From Oidiodendron maius Zn (Eukaryota; Ascomycota; Leotiomycetes; Myxotrichaceae), in assembly GCA_000827325.1 (NCBI GenBank), contig KN832875.1, forward strand, positions 1,240,001 through 1,304,000: a DNA stretch of 64,000 bases, read 5' to 3'. Below, piece by piece: positions 10,304 through 23,057 of the stretch. The notes below the pieces were generated by a model. The model was not told the origin of the DNA and did not search any database. It saw nothing but the letters and a program-made list of their open reading frames with translations. The position numbers and the translations under genes were made by a program. Within the stretch, counting starts at the first letter, position 1. Every line of letters begins with the position of its first letter.

Positions 10304-13248
10304 TCATATCAAACTCTCATATGCATCTAACCCAGACTTTTGTTGTGATGGAGGTTTCCCCTGAGCTTGTGCACCAAACGCTGATGGAGGAGGGGGGGGA
10401 AATGAATTGTTAGTTGGCCCAGGTGGAGGGGGAAGCGAAAATGAAGTTGTCGCTGGGCGCTGCGGACCCATGGACAGTGTTGACATCGATGGTGCGAGAC
10501 CTGCTAAAGAAGGGTTCGATGACGAGGCCTTGCTATTGTTAGCCATCCATGGATTGGAAGCGGGGGTTCCCCAATTGATAGAGTTTGGCTGAATCTGAAC
10601 ATTCTGGGTTGTTGCTTGAGGAGGGGGGGGGAGAGAAGAAACATTATAGTTCGGGCGGACTTGCGGTTGCGAAGTATAGTTGCCCTGAGGCTGAAGAGGA
10701 GGAGTACGGATTGGCTGTAGTGGCTGTGTGGGCTGTAACGGTTGTGAATATTGCGTAGAGGCCGGTTTAAGGGCATCGAATCGAGAGAGATCAGGAGGAA
10801 TAATCCGCGAGCCTGGATGCGGTTGTTGAGCAGTTATCAAACCCCCAGTGTTTATAGCCGAAGTAGGGCCCGCAGGAGCAGTTGGACTTGGCGTAGACCA
10901 AGAGAATGTGGCTGACTGTGGTTTACTCGAAGTACTCTGTGCTGTTTTCTTGACCGGAGTCGCATCCCACGCCGAATCTATGGGATTGGCTTTTGCCGCA
11001 CCAGCAGATGTTCCTTTCACAAGGCTTTCAAAATCGATCTCAGCGCCATCCGTCGTCCCAGTAGATCCGAAGGCGTTCGGTGCGCCGAATGACATGAAAT
11101 CATCGTCACCTTTAGCTTTAGATCCATTGATGCCAGACAACTCTGAAAGCTTCTTTGTGTGATTCGCCTCGACCCGGGAAGACAAGCTCTTGATGAGATT
11201 CATGAAGGCATGGAACTGGTTGAGATCCAGTAACGGGCCTAAACTCATACCCCACAAGACAGGGAGAATTTCCATTGCCACGAAATCTTCGTCGGCGACG
11301 GCACCAACTTGCCGAAGGACGTTCAGTGACGCTATAGCAACGGCAGGCTCTTTTGTCTTGATACCTTTAATTAGGGGGACGATTTTCTCCTGCATTGTAT
11401 ATTTGTCGAGCGCCGTTGAGCTGCTTTTTTTGCTCGCATTCATGATTCCATCCAGGCCGTCATCATTCGTAACTGCGTCAGGCGAACCACCGCAGAGAAC
11501 AACGAATGCTTCGAGACCTCGAACTTTGATACCAAGACTACTAGTCTTGCTAAAAACAGAGGCGATGACCGGAAACAGCTCGTTCTTGATAGTTGAAAAG
11601 TCAAGGACTGGAAGAATTACAGGCAAGCTTCGTAGAGAGGCATCCACGATGCTGTGCGTTGGGGACTCAATAGCGAGAAGAATGATAGGAAGAATGTCTG
11701 CGGCAGGGTTAGGAATACAATAGATAGCTTCGCTGATGGCTTCCCTGATAACTTACCATCTTTGAATTCTTTTCCAGAGCAGTTATTGGCAATCTGGGTG
11801 ACGTGTTCCAAGAGCACCATCAGGCCGGATTCTTTGGCAGGATCACGCTCTGGGGGACCTTTGGCATTACTGGGCGGCAGGAATACCTCTCTTAACCGAG
11901 GTATGATCTTTTCAGTAAACGGACGCCGGCCATTTGGTAGCATGTTAATTATCTTGAAAATATTCTTGAGTATCAAGGACAGAAGCTCTCGGTCTTTCAT
12001 CTCCTCAAGCAATGCTGGCAGCATCTTTTTCTCCAGTAATTTGTTGGGGAATGATGTAAGGACCTGAGTCAATCCTCGCATAAATTGAGATTTCTCATTC
12101 GGTGTTTTGGCTGGCAGTTCGTCCAAGAAACGAATTGTGGATATCAGAATACTATTAAAGTAAGAGCTCTGTTGGAATTCCTTGGCTGTCATACGCTGAG
12201 CTGGTCGTCGTGCAATAAGACGAGGTAAAACTTCAGAGGTAAGTTCCTTTGGAAGGGGGCGTTTGCAGAGATAGCTATTACTGGGTGACGGAACGGTAGA
12301 CGAGGAGCTGAAAAGCCGCTTGTACGTTGACACGCTTGAATTTACCTGCAACGGGGAGGTGTGAGGGGAGTTATAAAGTGCGATAATCAGAAGCCCCAGA
12401 GAGAACATGTCTGCTCCAGGATTCAAATTCGAGTCGAGAACAAAGTCTGGAGAGCAGTAATCGAGATTCATTTGTACAGAACGAGGAAGTCGAGGGTCGA
12501 TGTTCAGGACTTCAGAAAGATTGATAGGTGTCACCGAGGAGGCTTTTGTTGAGTTATCAGGAGGACTTGCAAAGCTGAGCCCACTAATTTTCCAGTCAGA
12601 CTGCCTCGAGTTAGTGATGATCGAGCTGAGTTTGAAGATTGACCCCACCTTAGCATTTATAAATATAGCGTCCGGAGTCAGATTGCCATGCACCAAACCA
12701 GCATTATCGTGAAGAAATTCCAATGCTTTACTGATCTGCTCAAGACCCTTTTGTATTTCCAATTCATCAATTTCTACCTCTCTCCTCTTCCGCCCGCCTT
12801 CTCCATCATCTTGGACATAGCGACTCGATCGTCCACCAACACCTCCAGCTCTCTCTTCTTCATCCTTCTCTTCCAAGAGTCCTGTAAGAGAGGCTGATAC
12901 CACTTCTGTAGCAAATTGTAAACCGCCACCCCTCGTTTCTTCAACAGGTTCCACCAATTCTAGAATATTGGGATGCCGTAACCGTGCCAGCGACGATGCC
13001 TCTTTCTTTAGTCTCTCCACCACCTCCTCCGTGGCACGTTTTAGCGACGAGGCACTGGATCTCCCGAGAGAGTTGGAGTGAGAGTCGAGAGATTTGCGAT
13101 CGAGTACGAAGACGGACACGGCCCTGCTCGTGGATTTCTTCTTCGCATCGTAGATCTTCCACGGGCCAGCTCTGGCAGCAGGAGCAGTGGCAACTGTGTA
13201 ATTGGAATTGATATTCGACTGGAACGACTTCAGTGCAGAACTGAACAT
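10304..13248 (-). CDS. SCY1-like protein 2 pseudokinase (Ppk32/Scyl2 family)
   Basis: Scy1-like, SCYL2-type protein that links clathrin coats and endosome-Golgi traffic; S. pombe Ppk32 is the fungal relative. Two exons, 13248-11757 and 11697-10304 (intron 60 nt), 961 residues. Order: N-terminal protein-kinase-like domain (about residues 30-340), HEAT-like helical repeats (about 350-640, for example LEKKMLPALLEEMKDRELL and EKIVPLIKGIKTKEPAVAIASLNVL), then a long disordered Pro/Gln/Asn-rich tail with an NPF-free proline run. The kinase fold looks catalytically dead: the usual HRD loop reads HGNLTPDAIF, and the DFG position reads ISGLSF. Splicing joins EFKD to DILPIILLAIESPTHSIVDASLRSLPV. It is divergent from the aminotransferase gene. 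Confidence 0.87.
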
Positions 13249-13598
13249 CTTCGGAAGCTCAGCTCATGGGGCTGTAGCCTCGACAAGTCGGGTGAGGCAG
13301 CTATGTAGCGTACGCCTGGATATTTAACTTATTTGGCGCGATCTATATCTGTCAGCCTGATCTCCACGTAAGATTCCACAGCAGTCTTCAAGGCATTTAT
13401 TCAGGCACAAACATCGCAGCAGCTTTGTTCAGTATCAGTCGCTTAAGCGAGGCTACAGGCGGCTTTCATTGCTGCAAGGGAGCCTGCGAGAATCGGAGCT
13501 CCCCCATTTATTTATCTTTTGCTTGGCTTGGGAGCTGGTGTTTTATTACAGGAATTCCCATTTGGCAGTACATAGCCTTGTCTGGGGATTCTACAAGA
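13249..13598. promoter_or_regulatory. divergent promoter, SCYL2 / BCAT
   Basis: This 350-bp region lies between two divergent start codons and must carry both promoters. A frame is open into the BCAT gene from 13425, but the mitochondrial presequence-like N-terminus begins at ATG 13599, so the upstream part is taken as 5' UTR. I saw no TGACTCA (Gcn4/CpcA) site in it. Confidence 0.5.
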
Positions 13599-14864
13599 AT
13601 GCTCCGTCATTTGTGCCTTCGTGGCGCCCCCAAGCAATCGACTGTGCGATTGGCAGCAGTATGGGCATCCGCAAGGCCATATAGCTCTGAGTCAGGAGCA
13701 ACTCTGGCGAACATTGATCCATCCAAGCTATCCGTCACCAAAACGACGACGCCGAGGGAGTTGCTCCCGCCTGAGGATTTGGTTTTTGGGAAGAGTTTTA
13801 CTGGTATATGCTGTGACCCAGTTCGCGATCTCTGCTGATAGAAGTTAGACCATATGCTCACCGTCGAATGGAACGCTTCGGAAGGATGGCTTGCTCCGCA
13901 TATAACCCCCTACCAAAACCTTTCACTCGACCCGGCGAGCTGTGTTTTCCACTATGCGTTCGAGACATTCGAGGGCATGAAGGCATACAAAGATAAAAAA
14001 GGACAAATCCGGCTGTTTCGACCAGCGATGAACATGGCTAGGATGAACACTTCCTCGGCTCGAATAGCTTTGCCGACTTTTGATGGCTCTGCTATGCTTC
14101 AATTGATTGCTAAGTTTGTTGCGATGGAAGAAAGATTCATCCCATCTGAGAGGGGATATTCGCTGTATCTTCGGCCGACTATGATTGGCACTCAGAAGAC
14201 GCTAGGCGTTGGACCTCCTGGTTCAGCACTCTTCTTCCTGATTGCCTCTCCGGTTGGTCCCTATTATCCAACAGGCTTCAAAGCTGTATCATTAGAAGCC
14301 ACGGATTATGCCGTCCGGGCCTGGCCCGGAGGAGTTGGAGATAAGAAGTTGGGCGCGAATTACGCTCCTTGCATTGTGCCACAATTACAAGCTGCGACTA
14401 GGGGATGCCATCAGAATCTGTGGTTGTTTGGCGAGGAGGAACTGGTCACAGAAGTCGGAACCATGAATCTGTTTGCTGCGATGAAGAACAAAGAGACCGG
14501 TCAGAAAGAGTTGGTAACTGCACCATTAGATGGTACTATTTTGCCAGGAGTCACCAGAAACTCTGTGCTAGAATTGGCGCGAGAGAAGCTCCAGCCAGAA
14601 GGGTGGAAAATTTCTGAACGGAAGTACACAATGCCAGAGATCGCAGAGGCAGGCAGGGAAGGACGACTACTAGAGGTTTTTGGGTCTGGCACAGCTGCCG
14701 TTGTGAGCCCCGTACGAGATATCAGCTGGAAGGATCAATTGGTGGATTGTGGACTGAAGCCAGGCCAAGAGGCCGGCGAGATTGCCAAGAAAATGCTTGG
14801 TTGGATTGAGGCGCGACAGTATGGAGATGAAGAACATGACTGGAGCTATATCGTTCCCAAATAG
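13599..14864 (+). CDS. branched-chain amino acid aminotransferase, mitochondrial type
   Basis: Class IV PLP aminotransferase that interconverts Leu/Ile/Val and their 2-oxo acids. Exons 13599-13803 and 13849-14864 (intron 45 nt), 406 residues. The start [20 protein letters not shown] has the Arg/Ser/Ala-rich character of a matrix-targeting presequence, ending near RPYSSES. Splicing joins FGKSFT to [14 protein letters not shown], the conserved BCAT N-terminus. The PLP lysine lies in KLGANYAPC (about residue 235), EVGTMNLF follows, then [16 protein letters not shown] and the glycine-rich [14 protein letters not shown]. The spacing of these motifs is normal. Convergent with the ESSS gene. Confidence 0.93.
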
Positions 14865-15190
14865 AGCTAGATGGTATATATTTGTTTATATTGGGTTAAA
14901 GCCTCGGCATATATTTTTTTAACTTGTTACAGGTTCCTGTGCCAAATAAGGATCCTTAATGGACTGGCATACCTGGTGCGGCTGCCATAGCTTCCAAATC
15001 GAACTCGAGGCAAAATTGAACTCTGCGGGTTATGTATGATCTGATGATTGATTCAAACCTAGCAGGAAGAAAACCATCTATTGCATATGGGAAGTGCAGA
15101 CCACCAAGCTTATAGAACGACGTCCTGCAAACAGCGTATGTACATCTACTCCGTCGAGATCTATACTCTTCACCCGTATATAACAAACTA
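14865..15190. other. convergent 3' region, BCAT / ESSS
   Basis: The 326 bp between two convergent stop codons should be both 3' UTRs. It is moderately AT-rich with TATATA tracts near 14875-14920, compatible with fungal polyadenylation signals. No gene seen. Confidence 0.5.
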
Positions 15191-15708
15191 CTATTTGCTC
15201 TCCGGCTCTTTCAGAATGCCCTCAACCTCTAATCTCCGTCTTGCTTCCTCAAGTGCCCATGTTTGTATCCTGTAAAAAGCATCAGCTGATGTTCACACCT
15301 TTCGGACCAGATCCGTCCATCACTTAATGTGGCCTATCTTATCGCCAAATACGGGAGCCCATTTGCCAAGTATTCAAATGTAATATAGAAGTTAACTCAC
15401 GAGGTATCAGGCTTGAATGCGTAGGCAACGACACCCAATCCTAGGGATCCAAAGAACCCATAGAAGAAGATATTCTCCCAGCCCTCCTTCTCGTGCTTTT
15501 TAGATGGATCGAGACCCCACAGCCAACCCCCCGGAGGATCGTAGTGGTCTTCGTGGGCTCCGTGGTCTGCTGCCAGTTGCTGTTTGGATGAGGAGAACGA
15601 TCTGACGCATTGTTGTTTCGTGGTTGATTGTGAGGAAGTGGTGAGCCATGAGCAGGAGCTGATTGCATTCGCAGCTCGCAACGCCACGGCGGGACGTGGG
15701 ACCGGCAT
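15191..15708 (-). CDS. mitochondrial complex I ESSS subunit (NDUFB11 family)
   Basis: Small accessory subunit of the membrane arm of NADH:ubiquinone oxidoreductase. Exons 15708-15401 and 15269-15191 (intron 131 nt) give 128 residues, normal for the fungal ESSS subunit. An N-terminal Arg/Ala/Ser-rich presequence (MPVPRPAVALRAANAI...) leads to the family signature HYDPPGGWLWGLDPSKKHEKEGWE, split here as DPPGGWLWGLDPSKK and KEGWENIFFYGFFG, and one membrane segment (IFFYGFFGSLGLGVVAYAF). The second exon ends IQTWALEEARRRLEVEG, a helical tail typical of the family. The intron was placed from TC|GTGAGT and TACAG|GATACAA, which restore Ser and the frame. Confidence 0.85.
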
Positions 15709-16401
15709 TGCGTCGTCTGTGGTGTGTAATGTTGATGGTAAGGAGGTTAGAAGAGTCTTGTTATTTCGAGGTGACGCCCAGTCGATGAAGGGAGGTTCTT
15801 CACAGAGGCACTATAATCACCTAAGCGAGCCCGCCCCGGACAAAGATGGGGCAAACCGCTTCACTGCCGAAAGGATATGAGGCAATCATCATAATAATTT
15901 GCCTCATCAGGAACGGGTGATTTCATAATATCCAATATGAAACGTATTTGGGCATGGGATCGTTTGAATCATTCAAGGTGAGAACGTGATGTATTGAATA
16001 AATCCTTCCGCCATTGCTGGTGACACCGAATGCTACGTAATAATAAACGCCATCGTCTCTATATGACCTCTCTATTCGTAACGACAGTGAAGGATTCTCG
16101 TCCCCAAAGTGTGGATATGCAACTCTTTTTTTGACGCCGCTTGCCCTCAGAAACTGCACAAAACAATACTAGTAAGAGCCATTCGACTTATATCTCCAGG
16201 CCAGTCCGCTAAACAATACCGCAATGAGGCGGTAACACTTCTCAGAGAGAAAGTGCCTACACGCCCGCGTTGAATAAAGAAATATGTACAACAGGAAAAA
16301 AAATTGTAGTGTACAGTATTAACAGATGAGTCGTCGAAGGGTCGAGATTATCCGAGACCTCGAGGAACGATGTGGTCACTGGCCTGCAGGGAAATAGTCA
16401 T
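15709..16401. other. intergenic, ESSS promoter / PMC1 3' side
   Basis: About 690 bp between the ESSS start and the Ca2+-ATPase stop, both minus strand. A 78-codon frame (15923-16159, minus) has no ATG start and no recognised family; it is left out. Otherwise UTR and promoter sequence. Confidence 0.45.
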
Positions 16402-19400
16402 TTAGTGAGAGTGTGTTCGGGTCGGCTTGGGTGCACGCGAATTCGTACTTGTTTCAGGAGCATCAGCCGTACTGGTCTCCGCAACTTGACCTGTCGACCC
16501 ATTATATACGGTTGCAGGGTGGGCAGAAGCCTCGCCTCTTGAATCTAAATCCGACTTGGCTCTTGGACGTGGAAATGCCATAGAATCATTGTCGCCATGG
16601 GGCCTCTCTATCGGTGACCAACCAGCCACGCTACCTGCAATAATACCAGCCATGACTGTGGTTGCGCCCAATGCGGAATTAGACCGAGATCGGATGGACC
16701 TTCCTCTCCTGTGCATTACAGGAGAGACTGCTCCTCCGAAGCTATCCTCCGGTTCATATTCCGGGGTCTGAGGAAGGGAGTTACTCCTAGAACGTGAGCC
16801 GCTCCTGGAGTGAGTCAAAAACGTGTCGCGAGTCTGCTGCATTGCGAATTTAAGATTGTTCAGCCGGCCACCCTTGACTTTCTTCAAGAAGCTGAGCTCT
16901 TCTCTAACATCAGCTAATGGCTTAGGGAATCGGAAATGCTCTTCTTCATCTGAAATGAGCACCTCGGGTCTCTGAGGTCGTTGCTTCATATATGATGGAA
17001 TCAACCGGAGAAGCAGTTCGTCAGGAATAAGTCGAATTACAGCTCCGACTGGAATCGAGAAAAATCCTAGAACAATGGAATATATCCACTGTGCACCATT
17101 TAGATGCACAACGTTGAAGGCCTTTCCTCCTACGAAGATGATCATTATCTGGCCGCCGATCATGACAACATTGATAGCCAGGAAAAACCAATTGTTGAGG
17201 GCGCCTTCAAAGATATTGAATTTGTTATCAAGCCGGCGATTACTATGAGTAGAGGTTAGAGATTTGTATGGATCGACAGAATATGTTTGACTTACTTCCA
17301 CTGGTTGAAAATCTGCATCCACACGAATGTGTTGAATACGAGTGTAGGCACTTGACTTATCTCTCGATCAGACTGATAGGAGAGTATAGAATAGGACCCG
17401 AAATAAAGAAGGAATGTTATGACAAGCTGATAAATGGATTCTCCAATAATCATCTTCCACATTGTGATGGTTATAAGAGGCGATGATTTCGGATCCGGCT
17501 TTCGATCTAAAATACTTGGAGTCGGCGGGTCTGTGGCCAGTGCCAATGCTGCCATGGTATCCATAATAAGATTGACCCATAGCAGCTGTACAGCAGTCAA
17601 AACAGATTGCTCAGTGTCGCTGGACACGGCAGAGACGAAGGTGAGCACGACAGCTGTGATGTTGACAGTGACCTGAAATTGAAGAAATTTCTTCACTGCA
17701 TCGTTGACGGCTCGTCCCCACATCATGGCTTTGACGATGGAGTTAAAATTATCGTCCATCAGAATGATTGCCGATGCTTCCTTTGCTACCTCAGTACCCG
17801 CAATTCCCATGGAGAATCCGACGTCAGCGGTCTTTAGAGCTGGAGCATCATTAGTTCCATCGCCAGTTACGGCAACAGTTTCACCAAGCTCTTTGAGGCG
17901 CTTGACAAGGATTCGCTTGTCTTCTGGACTTGATCGCGCAAGTACTTGAAGGCGGGGAATGATTTTATCCATTTTGGCTTTGCTCAGTTTCCGAAATGCT
18001 GGGCCTTCCATAACCACGCCTCCTTCGGTGTAGATACCACAAGATGTAGCGATAGCTTGGGCTGTGAGCAAATTGTCACCAGTGACCATTCGAACAACAA
18101 CACCTGCCTTTTGACAGGTTCGTACAGCCTCTGGAACGCCTTCGCGAAGAGGATCTTGGATACCGACGACGCTCAAGAGCACCATTGACTTGAAAATATC
18201 CTCGAATACGACTTCATTTTTCTCACCCTCCACAATCCGAGTGCCTTTAGCCGGCCATCTATCGAAGTCGCGGTAAACCATAGCAATAGTTCGGAGCGAG
18301 CGAGATGCATAGTTATCAATCAATCTAATCAAGGTTTGACGGTTATCCTCGCTCATGGGTAAACTGGAAATATCCTTAGTAGGGTCGCGGATAATTTCGG
18401 TACATTTCTCGAGGAGGATTTCGGATGCACCCTTGACGTAGAGCCTATACTTGCCATTGCTCAATTTTATGACAACTCCCATACATTTGCGCTTAGAGTC
18501 GAAAGGGATAAGTTGGATGACATTGGCGTTCGATCGTTCCTCAGCAACTGAGCCCATGGCTAAGTGGTCTTTTGCAAATTGGAGCAGTGCAGTTTCAGTC
18601 TTCGACCCGATAAACGTCTGGGTTCCGTTGCCTTCGCCTTCGAATGCTGTCGAGTTGATCACAATCGAATGTGTTAACAGTGCCTTCACGTCGGAATTCA
18701 AAGAAGAAACGACCTCTTGTACCGGGACGTCCTCAACTGGGCTGTTATCAATCGAATCTCTAGGTTCGACCTGCTTTCCTTTCCCGTTGTCAGGCAACAC
18801 CGGTGTTACGACAGTCCCACCGAACCGAGAGCTGGTGCCAAGAGTCCCAGCAACTACCATCATCTTATTTTGGGTAAGTGTGCCTGTCTTGTCGGAGCAT
18901 ATAGTCGTCGCGTTTCCCATGACTTCGCAAGCCTTCAGATGACGAACTAGATTATTATCCTTTAGCATTCTGGTCGTTGCGAAGGCCAAGGCGAGCGTCA
19001 CCGCAAGTGGCAGTCCTTCAGGCACGGCGACGACAATAATGGTAACAGTAACGATGAAGACTTGGAGAAATTCTTGTCCCTTCTGAGTCGGGGTACCATG
19101 ATTGTGGGGAAGGCGGACCAGAAATTCGATGAATAGAACAATGAAGAGCAGCAGCCCAGCTGCACCGCCAAGTTTTGCAATATACTCAGCCAGAGTATTT
19201 AGCTTCGACTGGAGAGGGGTAATTTCGGGATCATCCTGCAATGACATTAGAGTTCTGCCATAACTGGAGTTGACGCCGGTTGATGTGGCCAAAAAAGTTC
19301 CAACACCCTCTGTGACCTGAGAGCCAGAAAGTATGAAAGGATCGAATTTTCGAAGACTCTCATGATTCTCGATTGAGGCGTAGACCTCATCTGCAGGCCT

Positions 19401-20876
19401 CTTTCTTATAATATCAGATTCGCCAGTAGCCTGCGACTCGTCGCACTTCACATTATGTCCCTCGATGAAAATTCCATCGACAGGAATCAAATCCCCTGGC
19501 TCTAGATGAACAACATCGCCAACCAAGATATCATAAACCGAAACTTCTTGGGTTCGCCCTGATCGAATGACGTTGACTTGCCGGTCTTCTTTCTTTTTAT
19601 TCAGCTTCACGAATTGCCGTTCTTTTTGGTAGTCGTTTAAAGAGCCCACAACTACCACTACAACGATAGCCACTATGATAGCAACTCCTTCAACCCATTC
19701 GATCTTGGGCTCTCCTTCTTCGTGATATGTCCCAAATGTTTGGTATAAACCAACAACCAGGGATACAACAGCGGCCGCAGAGAGTAAAATCAAGACCTTG
19801 TCGTTATACGTAATCCACATCAACTGCAAGAGGCTTTTGCCCTTCTTCACGGGCAATCGGTTATCGCTGAACACACGTTTGCGGTCCATGAATGCGTCTT
19901 GCACTTCCGAAAGCCCTCTCGAGTGTCTGGTGCTTTTCGTATCTATTCGTTGCACAGGAGTTTTCGGATCTGCCTTGGGCTGCGGGGGAGACACTGACTT
20001 TTGAGCCGCAGCGACTGCTTCTTCAAATGTCACCGTGCCATCCAAATCAACTTCATCAACGCTCAACCCGGCGCTCCGGCTTGTCCGAAGTCCCTTTTCC
20101 AGCCCCGCCAAACCTCCCAAGGCGTAGAATGCTGCAAGGCTCTTTGGATTGATCAGTTTATTGAGCTGCCCCGGAGAAAATGCAAATGCATTATCTTCGA
20201 CCTCGAAGTCCGCGGTAGTGTTTGGATCCGGCGTTAACGCCTCGGGATTATTAATTATTTCCTCATTCCCACTGGAAATCCCAAGACCCCGATCTTTGTC
20301 GCCTTGTGCTGAACTATTCGCAAATGTCTCTCCACTGTAATCTGATTTTGAGTGACCATCATCCTGCGTATCGAGTGAATTCTGTCTTGATCTCAGACCT
20401 GGAACTGAGAGGAATCCATCACCTCTCGATGTTGGTGAAGAAACATTATGTGGTGATGTCGGCCTACTATCTCTGCTTTCAAAGGATGATCCTCGAAGGT
20501 CTGATACCGATATTCGGCTGGACTGACTGGTATGACTTGCATGACCTGTGTGAGATGGTCGATTAGGACACGGATTTGTAACAGCGTCTTGTCCCGAAGG
20601 CGAATCTCCCTGTAGTGTGGGTTGCGAGTTAGGTAAAGCTCTCAGGGCAACTGCATCGCTCTCCATTTTATGAGGCGGACTGGGACTCGGATTACTGACA
20701 GCAGACGTATCTATTGTAATTGTCGGCCTGGTAAAGTCAAAGAGTTGGTAAATTTAAACGGAATTTAATTAGGATAATGCGGGTGCTTACGCTCGTTGTC
20801 TTCTTCTACTAGGACCCGGCGAGGGTGAAGGAGAGGGTGAGGGCGAAGATGTTGTCGACGGGTTCAAATCTGCCAT
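16402..20876 (-). CDS. P-type Ca2+-ATPase, PMC1/PMCA family
   Basis: P-type (IIB) calcium pump, Pmc1-like, which moves Ca2+ from cytosol into the vacuole. Exons 20876-20791, 20727-17296 and 17242-16402 give 1452 residues. The first exon adds MADLNPSTT and an SPSPSPSPSP run; an ATG at 20666 is internal. Order: long disordered Ser-rich N-terminus (about 330 residues), membrane pair (VLILLSAAAVVSLVVGL), actuator loop with TGES, M3/M4 with VAVPEGLPLAV, phosphorylation site DKTGTLT (about residue 640), hinge MVTGDN and TGDGTNDAPALK (about 983), then the C-terminal membrane helices split by the second intron (NQW|NNRRLDNKFNIFEG). The tail (HSRSGSRSRSNS, Ser/Arg-rich) may be regulatory. Splice sites rest on phase and consensus. 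Confidence 0.92.
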
Positions 20877-23057
20877 TGTTGGAGGTATCGATAGGTAGCT
20901 GCAGGGTGCTTCAATATCCGTCAGAGCAGTGCCCGAGGCTCTAGGCCTTGGCAGGTAATGGATGGATGATGCTCAAACTTGTCGGCATCTGCGAGGAGGA
21001 ATTGGGTTGACGGAGGGAGATATATCTAGACGGGCGCACAGAATGGATAAGCTTAGTTTGCGCAGGTTTATGGATGACGCGACACTTTATTAACTCTAGA
21101 GCCAAGCAAGCAGACCGCAGCAGATTCTTGTGGAGATCTTGGCGGCTGCTTTGACGCCTTGAGGAGGCATGTCTTCCGAAAACAGGTTCGACGATATTGA
21201 GACGTCGGTCCAAGGCCGTAGGATTGCGATGAGGTTGGGGTAAGGCTCACCTATTTGCGTAGATCGCAGCGTCGGCACGTACTGATCCAGCACTGGACGT
21301 TGCTGCTGGACCTAATCTATCACCGGGAGTTTCGAGGAGGAGAAGTGTCGTAAGGTATCGACAATCTCGTAGGATTCGTCGCCCCCATGCGTTGAATCGC
21401 CCGTCTCGCCCAGACGCTCTAGCGCGATATTTCAGTGAGGCTGTGCACTGATATTCGGCTCCCGGCGTCTGGGCGACTGAATCTAGCACGAAAAGCTCGA
21501 GCGCAGGTGCCACTTGAGCCAGGATGGAAGGAGAATACGTATAGCATATACGGTATGTTTCCCCACCGTGATGTGCCCGTGGGCCTTCTCTCCTTTTACA
21601 GCGCTGCCTCCGGGTCGTGTCGTGGCGGCATCATATTCTCCAGGTTTTTATTATAACCAAAGCAATCCAGAAACGGATTCAAGCGAGATAGCATGCCCAA
21701 CCATACTGAGTCGGATCTAGGTCCGTTTGGTCCTCCTATGTCTCTGCCTGAGGCCCTAAACTTCTCACCCCGACTCCTCTCGCTGGCGACCCCTTGCGTT
21801 TCTCTATGATCATCCAATGTTCCACTATTCAATCAAAGTTTCATTCTTGACGCTCGCTCACCCCCCAGCACCCCTCACACACTACCAAGGGAGATCATTT
21901 CTGCCCATACAGGCCTCTGGAAGGCGAAACTGAAAAGAGCTCCGCCCCCTGCACTGGCGTATCGCCGCGAGATTGCCTCCCGGCTGGGTGTGGATGGGAT
22001 ACGTTATCGACCCACCATGAATTTCCCTCATCAGGTAGACTGATGGTTCGAGAAATTCAGATCTTGCTCTCGCGCCTTTGGCACAATTGTTAGAGAGCAG
22101 TGCCACTCTTGGCATCTTTGTTCTTGGCGCTCCATTGGAACCACGGGACTGATTACCCTTTCTAGGCCTTGGTGGACTTGATGTAGACGAACTACAGTCA
22201 GCCAGGACCGCCATTTGAGCACCACCGCATTCTGTCAAGCCGTAGGTGTTACTATGCCGCATCGCATAATTATCTGCGCCCGAGTTATAATAATATCGGG
22301 TCGAGGTAAGAGTTTCTGTCTTGATAGCTCAGTGGGAAGGCCGCCATTATTTTACCCGTAAGAACAGACACAGCCGATGGATTTCGATATTACGGGACTC
22401 CCGGATTCGGCCGCTGCATGACCAGTTGGCATGTAATACAGTAAGTATGTACTGGGGACTGTACATACAGCAGCATCTTCTCCGAAAAAGGTGGGGAGAT
22501 TCAAACAACACCTCATCCTATTCATCGCAATCTGCGTCAAGTGGAGCGAAGGCTAGTACTGCCGAGAAGAGGTGCCCACTTCTGGGACCTTCACGAGACA
22601 GATGATGGCATGGCAAGAAGGCTGAGTATAGGTTATTCGCGTCCCCTCTCACAAAAGTCTGCCCATTTGTGTGCCTTGCCATCGTTGCAGGTGTTCCTTT
22701 GTGCTATGAGACATGTCAGTTTATAAAGGTGGATTAGCTCTGTGTTGGAGGCTGTGCTCCTGGCCACGCTGTGGGAATTTGCCTCTACAATACGCGGAAA
22801 GACTTAATGTAAATACAGTAGTTTATAGTACATTATCGCGATGAACAGTTTATGCCATGTATACCTGTTATCCGCTAAAGCAAGTCTACATCCCTAATAG
22901 GGGAATACGTCGTAAGGGAGAAACCAAGGGATTCTAAACCACAACAATAAAGGAAAGCTCATTGATCTAGCCATGCAGAGGAATACGCTCACTGAACGCC
23001 ATAGCATTTAGCCCGCGCCCACCGATAAAAATTCAGACCCAGATGCTCCATTCATCA
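20877..23057. other. 2.2-kb intergenic region, PMC1 / sirtuin
   Basis: Long region between the PMC1 start and the sirtuin stop, both minus strand. It holds the PMC1 promoter and long 5' leader. Open frames of 60-126 codons occur on both strands but share the same bases, lack family-like motifs and mostly start with non-ATG codons. I searched by eye for tRNA A/B boxes and found only a partial A-box-like stretch near 22324. The tail (22800-23050) is AT-rich and is presumably sirtuin 3' UTR. Confidence 0.45.

Noticed and set aside
15923-16159. 78-codon minus-strand frame (VAYPHFGDENPSLS...)
   Set aside because: Begins with GTG beside a possible splice acceptor, but no upstream exon keeps the frame and no family is recognised.
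20666-20666. ATG at 20666 as start of the Ca2+-ATPase
   Set aside because: A spliced upstream exon gives a longer in-frame N-terminus from ATG 20876, with proper GT/AG ends.
21882-22262. 126-codon minus-strand frame
   Set aside because: No family motif; overlaps other equally long frames in the same intergenic DNA; composition is not protein-like.
22315-22390. tRNA-like A-box stretch (TAGCTCAGTGGGAAGG)
   Set aside because: No matching D-stem arm and no usable B box or T-arm downstream; no cloverleaf can be drawn.
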